Below, in pieces: positions 22,629 to 34,500 of a stretch of 64,000 nt of DNA. The stretch is from contig CM057233.1 in NCBI GenBank assembly GCA_029891385.1, positions 25,218,150 to 25,282,149 on the forward strand, given 5' to 3'. The notes under the pieces are model-generated. The model was given only the letters and a program-made list of their open reading frames with translations. It was not told where the DNA came from and searched no databases. The first letter of the stretch is position 1. Each line of letters starts with the position of its first letter. The stretch is from Erythroxylum novogranatense (taxonomy: Eukaryota; Streptophyta; Magnoliopsida; Malpighiales; Erythroxylaceae). The position numbers and the translations under genes were made by a program.

Positions 22629-23798
22629 GTGTTCCACTGTCGGGGCCGTCTTCTTGATTTAAGCATCATTCTTGATTGTGCCCGACGTGGGCGGATAATT
22701 CAGGTAGAGGAGGAGGAGGAGGAGGATGCGGGTCCTCCTCTTAAGAGGAAGAGATTGGTTCGGTTGGGTGATCTACTGTCCTGCCAGGCGAGTCGGGCCG
22801 TGGCAGTGAAAGAGAAGGGCAAGGGAAAGGTGCAAGCCGCGAATCTTGGGCAGTGGGAGTCTGCCCTCAAGTTAGCCAAGGATGCCACGATCGGGGATCT
22901 CGAGGTGTCCCGTTACATTGCCGAGAGGATTACTCCCCCTGTGGACGAGCAACTCATGGACAAGAGGAGTAACCTGGAGTTAGGGTCTCAGCTCGTTCGT
23001 CTTGGTGTGCGGAGTGCGTCGACGTCCTTCGCAGTGCTACAGCATTTGGAGACTCTGGACCAGGAAGTCTAGGATCTCCATGATCAGGTGAAGGCTTTGA
23101 AGGGCGAGCTTTCGGAGGTGAAGGAGGGGAGAGACCTCCTCCAGGCTAAAAACACGTCCTTGGAAGAGGAGAAAAAGTCCCAGGAGGGGGAGATGGGCGC
23201 TTTGTTGGTTCGACTGGCCAAAGGGGAGGAGGAAAGGGACGAACTGAAGAAAACGGTGAGGGCGGAGCGGGAACTTAACAAGAAATACCGCCAAGATTGC
23301 CATTCCGCAGTGGAAGGTAGAAACAGAGTCGAGAACACCGTGCAGGAGGTGCGGTGTTCTATTAGGAAATAGCGGATTGAGGCAATTAAGCGATGGAAGA
23401 GGCGGTTTCTGTACGAGGAGAGTTTAGAGCTCGCCTGTGACATAGCCCTCTCCGTTCTGAGGAAGGGCCACGAGCTCTATACTCCTGAGGGGTCGATGTG
23501 CCCTTCATTCGAGAATTATGCCGAGCCGCTTCTTCCTGTAGCTCTTGGGCTTTCTTTGGAGGAGGTCAAGGAGAAGGCCGAGGGGTCGACGAGCGTCATT
23601 TCGGATGAAGAGCTGGATCTCAGCTCCGAAGAAGAGCTTCCTTATGAAGATATTCCTCCGGTTGCTTCCCCGGTTCCTGCTCCTGCTCCCGCTCCCATTG
23701 TGTCGCTCCCTTCTGAGGCTTCTCCTGGGTATCCGCCTCTCTCCGAGGCTTCTCCTGCTCCCCCGGTCATTCAAACCTCCCCCTCTGTTGATTTTTAA
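22629..23798 (+). pseudogene. Antisense ORF, part 3: coiled coil and Pro/Ala tail
   Basis: A single frame runs from about 22629 to 23798 and is broken only by TAG at 23070 and TAG at 23370. It encodes an acidic-basic start (VEEEEEEDAG, KRKRLVR), then a long heptad-rich coiled coil (LHDQVKALKGELSEVKEGRD, KNTSLEEEKKSQ, KGEEERDELKK), then an acidic region (ISDEELDLSSEEELPYED) and a tail of PAPAPAP and SEASP repeats. This is the usual C-terminal layout of the plant ORFs carrying the PF04195 domain. Codon use is GC-rich compared with the flanking LTRs. It ends about 920 bases before the stop of pol on the other strand. Confidence 0.75.
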
Positions 23799-23939
23799 AG
23801 CTCACTTGGTCGGGCTTGTGGCCAGGGCTAATTCAAGAAATGAACTTGCCTTTAGTTTCTCAACTATCTTCCATGTTTATATTCTTTATTTTCGATCCGT
23901 AGTAGAATTTAGCTAAGTCATTCATGGCCAACCAACATT

Positions 23940-24530
23940 GAGATCGATCTGTGGTTGAGGCCGAGCTGTGGTCCCAAGGATTTTGTCTTGGCGACCATGC
24001 CAATCGATGGCGAAGTCGATCGATGGTTCCAAGGATCGTCTTGGTAACCTAGTCGATCCGTCGAACGAGGTCGAGCTATGGTCCCAAGGACCTTGCCTTG
24101 GTGACTGACCGATCGTAGCGGTCGATGGTTCCGAGGATTGTCTCGGTAACCTGGTCGACTTGTCGGGTGACCGATCGACCGTAGTCGATTGATGGTGAAG
24201 TCGAACGAGTATCTTGTCTTGGCAACCTAACCGACCGTAGTCGATTACATGGAGATCTTAGGCGATGGCGGCGAGGTCCCGAGGATCTTGTCTTGGCAAC
24301 CCGATTGCTGTAGTCTGGATTATGGAGAGATGCAGTGAGGTCCCAAGGATCTTGTCTTGGCGACCCGACCGACCGTAGTCGGTCTATGGAGATTTCGAGC
24401 GAGGTCCCAAGGATCTTGTCTTGGCGACCCGACTGACCATAGTCGGTCTATGGAGATTTCGAACGAGGTCCCAAGAATCTTGTCTTGGCGACCCGACAGA
24501 CCGTAGTCGGTCTATGGAGATGCCGGGCAA
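23940..24530. repeat. 64-bp tandem array between pol and the antisense ORF
   Basis: The units begin GAGGTCCCAAGGATCTTGTC and go on TTGGCGACCCGACC, GTAGTCGGTCTATGGAG. Three close copies start at 24337, 24401 and 24465, exactly 64 bases apart; more diverged units reach back to about 23940. It lies in the untranslated region where the two ORF sets converge. In Tat/Ogre elements this hypervariable region is known to seed satellite repeats. Confidence 0.85.
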
Positions 24531-24720
24531 TGGTTGATTGAATTTTTTACTCTTTGCCGCATATAATGGAGCTTTTTATTGCCAAGAAATTTGAAAACCC
24601 CTTTATTGATGATAATGAGGGTGTGGGCCGTTAAAAAGCCTGTCTGGCAGGGACAGGAAAAAGGTTTCCACATGTATACAAAAACGGTAATAAGTAAAGA
24701 TTAACTTAAGTAGAACTTAT
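24531..24720. other. 3' untranslated region of pol
   Basis: Sequence between the stop of pol (minus strand) and the 64-bp array. It holds the inverted repeat CCTGTC...GACAGG near 24640. No gene seen. Confidence 0.4.
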
Positions 24721-25770
24721 CTATTGGTAAAACGCCTTCAAATTCCGAGAGTTCCAAGGTCTTGGTAGAACCTTCCCTTTCGCATCGCGTGGGGCGTAAG
24801 AACCATGCCCGACTTGCTTAATCACCAGTAGGTCCTTCCATATCCGTCCGAAGCTTTCGGGATGCTTTCGGCCGCCTCGACCTTTCGCGGGACGTGCAGC
24901 CTATCTTTACACCTTCGGCTTTACCCTTACATTGTAGAATTTGGTCGCTTTTGCTGATCGCTTCCGTCGGCGATCGCTCTTTCCTCATCCTCGCTAAGGA
25001 GAACGAGTTCTGCTCTGCGGGCTTCATCATTCCGTTCTTCTTCATAACCCGACACCCTTTGATTATGCAATGCCACTTCTACTGGAACCAGGGCTTCTGT
25101 CCCGAAGGTCATTTTGAACGTTGTTTCCACTGTGGCTCCGTTCGGTGTGGTTCTGTATGCCCACAACACTTTGTCTAGTTCTTCCACCCAGGTCTTTCGG
25201 CCATCTAGGCGCTTCTTGAGAGCATTTATTATCTTTTTATTGGTGTTCTCCGCGAGACCGTTGCTTTGGGGATGGGCTACCGAAGTCATCTGTAGCTTGA
25301 TCTTTAATAGGTCGCAGAAATCTCTGAACTTGTCGTTGTCGAACTGCCGACCGTTATCCGTAACCAACACCATGGGCATCCCGAAGCGGGTAAGTATATT
25401 CTTCATCACAAAGTTCTCTACCTTCTGCTCGGAAATTATAGCGACCGCTTCCGCTTCTGCCCATTTGGTGAAGTATTCCACTGCCACTATCAAGAACTTC
25501 TTCTGCCCAGGTCTGAGAGGGAAGGGCCCCAGTATATCCATTCCCTATTGAGCGAACGGGATAGGATGACTCACAATTTTCATCCTCTCGGTCGGTTGGT
25601 GAGACAGGCTGCTGTTTCTCTGGCAGGCCTCTCATCGGTCTACTTTCCCCTGGCAGTCTCTTCTCATTGTCGGCTAGTAGTACCCTTGTCTGATCAGTCT
25701 GTGAGCCAACATTCTGCCTCCTACATGGTTTTCGCACATCCCTTCATGGACTTCGACCATTGCCTGCTCG
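24721..25770 (-). pseudogene. Integrase of the Tat element
   Basis: An H2C2-like zinc region (VHEGMCENHVGGRMLAH, 25674-25770) is followed, after a frameshift, by the core: MDILGPFPLRPGQKKFLIVA, then TDNGRQFDN and HPQSNGLAENTNKKI. The second Asp (TDNG) and Glu (GLAE) of the DDE triad are present. The first Asp position reads VAVEYFTKW, so Glu replaces Asp (codon 25476-25478). Just before MDILGPF, TAG (25545-25547) stands where the family has Trp in PFAQWGMD. The C-terminal part ends KVLPRPWNSRNLKAFYQ with TAG at 24721. DNA integration is therefore lost in this copy. It follows RNase H directly in the same polyprotein. Confidence 0.88.
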
Positions 25771-26408
25771 GCTTCTTCTTCATTCAAGCATCGAAGCAGT
25801 GGCCAGTCGTAAGACCGCTTGTATAGAGTGTCGTTAACGACCGTGTACTCGGCTACCTTTATTCTTAGTTTCTTAGCCTCCGACGCGTCCTTCGGTTGTT
25901 TTCTCTCCAAAAGGTATTGTGTGATCAGTTCCATCCAACTCGATCGACTGGTACTTACGTCGAGAGCTTCCTTGGCTTTTTGAATGCTAGGCCGGTCTAG
26001 CCGTTCTACCAGAACATTGTTCATGGCATCGCGGTTGAAAGTCATTTTGGAGAGCGCATCCGCTTTAACATTTTGAGCTCGTTCTATTCTGTTGATCGAG
26101 TACTGTTTGAAATTGCTTAACTCCTGCTTTACCAGCTCCAAGTACTTGATCATGTTGTTCCCCTTGGCCTCATACTGCCCGGTGACTTGGCCGACCACCA
26201 CTTGGCTATCACTATATATCTTTAGATGCCTTATCTCCATTTCCTTAGCCAGTTGGAGACCAATTATCAGGGCCTTGTATTCTGCTTCGTTATTGGAGGC
26301 TTTGAACTCAAGCCGAAGGGCATATTCCACCTTTTCTTCATTGTGCAGGTTGATAAGCACTACTCCTGCTCCAAATCCCTCAGCATTGGACGACCCGTCA
26401 ACAAACAA
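25771..26408 (-). pseudogene. Second, archaeal-type RNase H (aRH) and linker
   Basis: MFVDGSSNAEGFGAGVVLI carries the first catalytic Asp of RNase H. It is followed by ASNNEAEYKALIIGLQLA (the Glu), then IYSDSQVVVGQV (the second Asp) and NVKADALSKM (the last Asp). This type, close to plant and archaeal RNase HI, is an extra domain placed after the usual RNase H in Tat elements. The frame stays open from 26408 to 25674, covering the linker MELITQYLLERKQPK. Its catalytic residues all look intact, unlike the integrase. Confidence 0.88.
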
Positions 26409-27426
26409 GCTCGAGGCGAGGAGGCGCTCGTCCTTGAATTAGGTTGGCTCATCTCGCGATGAAGTCCGCCAACACTGCGCTTTAATGGTCGTGCGAGGTG
26501 CATCTTGTATGTCGAACTCTCCGGCTCTACTAGCCACTTTATTAGCCGACCAAGTTTGGGCTTTTGAAGGCATTGCTCGAGGGTTGATCGGTCCATACCT
26601 CAATTGTATGACTTTGGAAGTAGGGCCTTAGCTTCAGAGCCGCCATTATCAGGGAGAGGGCTAGTTTCTCTATAGGCGTGTATCGCGTTTCCGGTCCGGT
26701 CAATACTTTGCTGACGTAATAGATAGGGTGTTGTTCGTTTCCTCCGATCGAATAAGTACCGCATCGATCGACCCTCCGTAACCGCCAAGTATAAGATCGG
26801 GTTCTCTCCTCTCACGGACTTTGCAGGATAGGGAAATTTGGACAAGTATTGTTTTAAGTGTTGAAAAGCTTTCTCGCATTCGTCCGGCCATTGGAATTGT
26901 GTTACGTTCGCCTTCCTCAAGATTTTGAAAAATGGGAGGCACTTGTCTCCCAATCTGGAGATGAATCTGCTTAGAGAGACTATCCGACCGGTCAATACCT
27001 GCACTTCTTTTAAGCATTGAGGCGAGGGCATTTGGATGATGGCTTCGATCTTCTCTGGATTAGCCTCAATCCCCCGTTGAGTGATCATAAACCCTAGGAA
27101 TTTTTCGGATGCCACCCCAAAAATGCATTTTTCGAGTTAAACTTCATCGAAATTTATTAGAGTGCGGAAGACCTCCTTGAGATCTTCCACATGCTCTGTG
27201 GCCGTCTTACTTTTTACCACCATATCATCCACATAAGCTTCCACCGACCGACCGATCTGCTTCTTAAAGACTTCCATGACGAGTCGCTGATAGGTCGCCC
27301 CCGCGTTCTTCAAGCCAAAAGACATTACTTGATAGCAATATGTGCCTTGATCGGTTATGAAGGCGATCTTTTCTTCGTCTTCTAGACTCATTTGAATCTG
27401 GTGATAGCCCGAGAAAGCGTCCAGAA
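26409..27426 (-). pseudogene. RT C-terminal half and ordinary gypsy RNase H
   Basis: From the insertion point at 27426 it reads DAFSGYHQIQMSLEDEEKIA, QVMSFGLKNAGATYQRLV and the active-site YVDD (27224-27235). In another frame it goes on to FLGFMITQRGIEANPEKIEA, VQVLTGRIVSLSRFISR and CEKAFQHLKQYLS (connection domain), then the damaged gypsy RNase H (NPILYLAVTE). Several frameshifts, the main one near 27120, and stops break it. The N-terminal half of the same RT lies at 39315-39620, on the other side of the nested element. Confidence 0.88.
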
Positions 27427-30400
27427 TGTAACATCCCATCACCGATGGGAAGGGTATTTTAGTAAATTGGGACCGGTTAGGAGTATTGAATTAGAACTCG
27501 GTATGAGCATACATCATATAGCCTCTATAAGCGATGATTGTTTTGCATGCACTACGGTATACATGCATTCATGATATATTCCGGCATAAGTGTTTAATAG
27601 AGATCTTTGTGAAATTTATGGGATAATTGTATTTGAAAAATTATTTGGAGTCGCCAAATGAGTGTTTTACATTTTAGGAATTTATAGAATTTTTTGGAAT
27701 TATCAGGAGAAAATTTTGGACCGCAAAATCGTAGGTAAATGGCCTAAATGTGTTTTGTTGTGGAAAATGTGGTTTCGTGTTTGAACAATTATTGGGAGTG
27801 GATCGTTATATGTTTTACAATTTTGGGCAATTTAGGTAATTTTAAAAAAAATGATTCGGGAAATTCAGGAAATTTCGAATAGGAAAAAATTGCCAAGTAA
27901 TGAACCGATCAATTTTGAGAGCGAAAATTGCTACCAAATGGTCTGTCATTTTGGATATTATTTTGAGAATTGTTATAGAGCCATTAGCATTAAGTGGAAT
28001 TAATGCTCTTTATAAAATAGGATTAACTTTTATGAGAGTTTGGGATTGAATTATGTTAATTAGCTTAATGGTTTTCTCCCTAAGTGCCAAGTGTCCCATT
28101 TTATTTATTAGCTTTGTCTTATTCTTCCATGACTCTCGATATTTCTTGAGGATATAATTAAAACTCATTTGGAAAGACTCCTCCTCCTTCATCCAAAACT
28201 TGCAATTCTCATCATTTGTGTTCTCTTCCTTCGATTATTGCCTTCTCCTCCACATAAGTTCCACTTATTATTTGCTTGTTTCTTCACTAGTCACAGCCAA
28301 GACTCTACTTAAACCTTGAGTTAATGATAATATTAAACTTTGGGTGAGGATTGAAGTAGAAGTGGAGAGTTTGAAGACTTGAGGAAATTCAAGTTAGGTG
28401 AGAATTTATGTTTGTATTTATTTCTTATGGTAGTTAAAATCATTCATGGAGATCATTTATGCATTTATTTGATCATAAAAGTGGTAGGTTTGTATGGGTT
28501 TAAGACTATGCTTGAGTGAGGAATGGGTTATGATAGTTAAAGAATGTGAAAGAGATGTTTTAATGATGTTTATGATGTTTAATGAATGGAAATAAATTAT
28601 AGAAATTGGTTATGTGGGTGCTGCCAACTTTTGAATAATTATATAAGTATATGTTGTGATGAATTTGTGGTTGAATTAGAGGTATAAATGGATGCTTAGT
28701 GATGTGTTATTGGTGTTAGAAATGATAGGAGTTAGGTTAATGTTGAAAAGCTGGAAAATGCAATTTGACCTATTACAATGTTTTGGTCATAACAAATTGT
28801 GTAGGTGAGCAAATGAGGTGAGGTTTGTGCCTAATGAAACTTTGGGATGTTGGCTTCAAATTTGTGTGAAATAAGTGTTGTTGAATTGTAATGTTAGAAG
28901 GGTGAAATTTTGCATGGAAAGTTTCTGTTTGTAGGGTCTGTGAACAGTACCCGCACATATGACCTGATTACTTTGTTGATTTTTCTAAATAAATTGAGAT
29001 GGAATTTAGGATAATGGTCTTCATGAAAGTTGTAGCATATTGAGTTAGCTTTCTATTTCCACTGATATTGCTAATTTCTGAGTTGTATATTGAGAGATAT
29101 GAACTGATTACTAGTGACTGGTTTTGAACCTTTTGATGAAACCTAGCCTAAGTGTTGAATTTGTGAGCTTGCTGATTGGAAGCAATTTTAGCAAATTATG
29201 TGAGCTGAATTGGTACGAGTGATCTTCTGAAAAGTTGCAGAGGAAGGAATTATCTTGAAAGTGATATATTGCATGTAATTTTTAGAGGTCAGACTTGGGA
29301 GTTATGATTTTGTAAACATTGAACCTGCATTAGGTTATGAATTGCTGATCATGGCAGTAACTTGCATGACAGTTTTGAAATTGTTAGAAATTGAATTGGA
29401 TTTTGAGTTCTTCATGAAAATTGAAGTTTGAGAACTTATATTTTTAGGGATATATGGTAGTGAATTTTGTGACATTTGTGCTAAGAGTTATGCTGATTGG
29501 AAAATTACTGTCCAGATTGGTTGATTTCAGTAGACAGATTCTTTGTGGAATTGTTTGACCTAGTTATCAAGTGAATTTGATTTTGGGTTGTTCATTAAAG
29601 TTGTAGAGGACATTGTGAACGTATTGAGCATATTTATGTGGTAATTTTTGGCTGAAGAATCAGAGAGTTATGGAATTTGCAATGTACTGTTCTGTTTTAC
29701 TGGGATTTGAGTAGGTAGTAGTTTTGAAGGGATTTTTGACACCCTTAGGGGTGAAATTGATTTTTATGGTCTTCTTGAGAATTGTAGAGGGTTTCATGAT
29801 CTTTCCAATGAGATATAGTTGGTAATTTTCTGAATTGTGTGCAATGAGTTATTGATGTTAAAAATTGGCTTGAAATCAAGAAATTAAAGAAGGGAATAAG
29901 GGTTAGGTATATATATAGATATAAATCGTTTAATTTGAATTTTGGTTTCTTTTGTCAATTTCTTTTCCGTCCGACGTCCGATTGACCTGATTCTTGAGGC
30001 ATCGGATTGGTAGCATTGAATTTCATTTTGTGAGAAATTGGGAATTTTAGCGAGAAATTGGCGTGGACGGGTAATTATTCTATGGTCCTTTGTTTTATTT
30101 ATTTTGGACCGATCGAGGTCGAATTGAAATCTTGTCGATGGCTATAGCTTTCTAATTTTAGAGAAATTATTATGACGGGAAGATTTTGGATTAGGGTCGG
30201 AATGCCATGAACATGCATTATACGTTTTAATGATTCCATGTGCATTGTTTGGTCATTCTAACTATCTGATTAGTAATGTGTACTTATTTTCATTGTTATA
30301 GAGGCTCGGTTGGAGCGTCATTCCACGGACGTTGAGAGACTTCCGGCAATAACTTCGGAAGTAACAGGTGAGTAACCTAGTTGGTTTCTCGACCTTATGT

Positions 30401-31581
30401 GTTTATTAATTATATGCTTGATGCCGTGAGGAGTTAAGGATGGATATTTGTGTGATTTTTTGATTGATTTGGACCATGGGTGTTCAAAATATTGGATTGT
30501 GATATTGAAGTGCCAATGTGAGCAAATGTATGAATGAATTAAATTGGAAATGTTTAATGAATTGAATGGTGAATGCATCGGTGAAAATAAATTGAATTGC
30601 ATATAGTGAGATCTTGGGACTAAAAGTCAGAAGACATAATGGAAAATGGTGATAGTGAAAATGGTGAGAATTGGAAATGAGACATGTGCATTCGTGCATA
30701 GTAAATGATCGAGATAATTGGCGGTTGTGACCGGGAAAACCAATGAATCGTCGTGGTATCGCTGCCCCGAGGTGGTGCATACCACGAGGCTCTCCCACGA
30801 TCTTGCGGATACCACAGCTCAACATGTATCGAGGCTTCAGCCCACCAAACATTATTCTTGAACAGAGCCTCGAGCTCGAGGGGAGTTAGTGCATACCGGA
30901 GGGCTCTCCTACTCCCTGAGACGCGTCGATTCTTGAACAACGATAGCGCTCGGTCCTGACACCGTAACAAAATGAGAAGAGTCACGTGTGCATATTGCAT
31001 ATATGAATGTTTAAATGTGAATTGTATGAAAGGCGTCTTGCTGATAATTGCGAAATTGGAGTGCATGTGATTCTTGATTGTGATAATATATGATTTAGTG
31101 TGATTGTTTGAATATGCATGAGTTGGGTGAACCATCGATGATGGTTTCTCCTTGAGTTCATAAACTCACCCAACATTGCAAATATTTTTCGAGGATCGAA
31201 GAGTACCCGTTGAGCCTTTGGAGTATAGTCTTGATTGCAAGTCGAGTTAAGGTCGGGATCGGTTCACGTCTGCATTTGTGTCTTTTGAATTATATGTAAA
31301 TTTGTATTTTCGCAAGATTAAATCTGGTATTCTTTGAGTGCCGATTGATTAATGTTGTATTGTAATTTGATTTACGAAATAATTTACGATTGAAAATGAT
31401 TTCGTATTAGAACAGGCCTAAATTATTCTTGATATTTGCTTTTCGATGGGTTTAAAATTTTTTTATATATTACCAAGTTTTTAAACTGTATTGACTGCTC
31501 TAGCATACCACCCTCGAGGGTCGCGGGCTCGGATATCACCGTCGATGTCGGGTTCGGGTCTCGTGGGAGTGGGAAGCTACA
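27427..31581 (+). mobile_element. 5' LTR of the LARD-like element
   Basis: It runs TGTAACATCCC to GAAGCTACA. It holds five or six degenerate blocks of the type 'CTTCATGAAAGTTGTAG ... GAGTTATG' between 28700 and 29880, and a GC-rich segment at 30720-30960. The middle (28300-29900) is almost identical to the other LTR. The 61- and 94-residue ORFs here occur in LTR sequence and are not genes. Confidence 0.85.
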
Positions 31582-34500
31582 TTTAGGTATCGAGCCCAGT
31601 ACAATCTTACATGGGCGTTACGAAAAAAAACAATGTATCAAATTCGTGCATTTAAGTTATGTCACGCGACGGTGACAAGCGATCCCGATGTAAATATATG
31701 AGTCGTATGCATAAGTATGTCTCAGTCATTTAAGCGGTTAGAAAAAGTGAGAAAAATGATAATGTGTTAGAATGTGATAAAAGGAAGAAATGGATATCGC
31801 AAAATAGGAAAAAGTGTATGGTTAGATCAGATAGACGAATATTTAGTGTACTGGTATTGACGGATATCTTGTGAAATATAATATTAGAGTGATATGGGGT
31901 ATATCCTTGACTGTGAGTTTGAAATAAAGATTATCGTTGTGAATAAATAGAGGAATATAGAGATGTGATAATGGAAGATTTCCAGTGTATAAGGTGAATG
32001 AAAATAAAGTGTTCTATGATATAGAGAAGTTACAATTGGGATTGATTACCGTGATAAGAGTTATAAATAAGGCTTGGTGATTTGGAGTCAAAAGATATGA
32101 AGTGCAAAATCAAGAATGATTTCATATCGTAATATTGATTTGAGTCTTGGAAATATATGGGTATAATGCAATAATGAAAAGATTGAAATGCAAGACAATG
32201 AAATTGGTAGATGAAAAAGTTGTTAGTGTTTAATTGATGCATCAAGTAAATGCACACGATTATGGGAGCCTATGGTAAGTGAAAATGTTAAGCTACAATT
32301 GATGAGTTAATGGATAAGTCTTGCGAATTCTTGTCAAAAAAAAAACCTTTATCGTTAGAATAAGAAGCGAAAGTGCTTATCTTGATCAGTTGTATATGAA
32401 TAGAGATTGTATATGATCCTCACGGCGAGGACGGGTGTAAGCAGGAAGGTTCTTTGAGTTCAAGTGACATATATTATCCTTTGTAAGTGTATATCGATAG
32501 TGGGATTACTATCACGGGTGAAATGATTAAGCATAAATGAATAATTTGCATGAATATGATATAGGGCGAATCGGTGGCCTATTACATAAGCTCGATTATA
32601 ATCTTTGGTAGCTCAAGTGCAAAATGAGTTAGAGTAAGGCATGAGAATACTTATCTTGATTAATTGAGGAAGAAGTGAGACAATTAATGATGTTAGCATC
32701 GGTAATGAGCTTGAGGAAATAAAAGAGGGACATGAATATAGTAAGGTCCCCATGATCGAAATTGGTACCAAAAGAGAATGGTTATCGAGAATTAAATGCA
32801 ATTAAGGTGTTCTTAGTAGTATGAGCTATTAACGGGCAAATTGATGGGAATATAGAGATATATTGTCAGATAAGATGTGATGATTATGGTGATGTATGGC
32901 AAGATAGTAGAGGAAAAGAAATTGTTTAAGTGCTCTTCAGAGATTGATCTTCGTGAAGTATCAAGAGTAAATGATTTGTATTACATCTGGCAGAGACTCT
33001 AGCGTAAAAGCTAAACTATGCTACTGAAAAAGTGTACATTATGTTAATAAAATGATTCTGATTATGTAAGAGAATTACTAAATATTAATTGCAGCTTTGA
33101 GGGAATAAAAAGGTTCGTGCATATTTTGTGTAATTATGTTTTGAAAGCACGAGATCGATATAACAATTGTTTATTCAAGTCAGTGAGTGATCTATTGTGA
33201 ATAAATTGAGTTATGTGGAGAAATGAAGGTAAGGAACATGTGATGAGAATATGTTATGATGAGACAAATTATCTGAAAATTTTCCTCATTGGAGACATTC
33301 GATAATTAAAGAGTTATATGAATTAACTAAGTTTATTGTATTCTTGAAAAGGAACATGGCTCACTTGTGTTTGGAGTGGATAATGGATATAAGCATAAGA
33401 AATAGATAAATTGGTATAGGTGAGGAGATTGGTTATCATGCAAGTTTCATAAGAGTGAAATAAGAGATGAATTAGTATCTGAACATGGGATATTGGGAGA
33501 ATTAATCAAGATATAGGTAGTGATAAAATGAGAAAGTTCAAAAGATATGTGTATGTGGCATTTGGAATTAATTAGAACTAACGGAATCTTTGGATGCGTT
33601 CGAGAAATTGTCAAAGATTTTCTAGTTTTAGCAACTTGACAAGAATACTTGAGGAAAATGTGTGAGCGTTATGGTGATGATCATAAAGGAGACATTTGAA
33701 GAATTTACTATCTATCTTGAAGTGTTCGATAAAGGTTATGATGTGATCTATTGACATTGTATAAAGTGATTTTATGCACCTTAGGACAAATATAATTCCA
33801 TTGGCGGTATTATGATTGATGATTTGAAATTTGTTATACTGAGAGTGGCCTAAAATCTTAGAGATATTAATCGTATAGAAATAGTTTGGAGATGTCTATG
33901 AATATGCAAATCGATACCGATTGAGTTATTTCGTGCATTTGAATGATTTGAAAAGGATTCATTGATTACTTCAAACTAAGCTAATGGTGCAATTCAAGGA
34001 TTGAGCAAAGAAATAAATAAATAGATAAATAAATTCAATTGCGAAGATTAAAATTAGGGTAATAAGGGTAATAAGGTTATCAAATCTAGTGTATTATTGA
34101 GTGTTAATAGTCGAGGCCCGATAAAAGGGCAAAAGAAAGTATTATTAGTTATAGAATTTCAAGTTGGTGTGCATCAAAGCGGATTGGCAAAACCGAAGTG
34201 AGGATGTAGAAATTGGAAACCGTATCGAAGAACGAAGATAATTCAATTGTCGAGGAAAGTGATAGTTATAGTTCAAATTAAGACATATGGGTGATACTTA
34301 TTACGGGAATTTATTAGTGAAAATGTAAGGAATGATCGAGCTTTATGTTCTAGCAAGGCGTATGGAAAGTGTAATTGAAAGGTTAGAATGGGAAATCTAA
34401 TGATTATAAGAGAGATTAACCAACAGGCTTGACTGCTGGAGACAAATGTGAAACTGATAATTTTAGAGTTCATTGGGATATGAGATTGATGTCTAGTGCA

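Noticed and set aside
25114..25551. Plus-strand 145-residue ORF
   Set aside because: Antisense of the integrase, which has its motifs on the minus strand.
28773..28958. 61-residue ORF (start MCGYCSQTLQ) identical at 28773 and 36522
   Set aside because: Identity follows from recent LTR duplication, not selection; no ribosome or domain evidence.
30753..30959. 68-residue ORF present in both LTRs of the LARD-like element
   Set aside because: The frame is not kept in the second LTR (38487-38669 differs by indels), so it is not under coding constraint.
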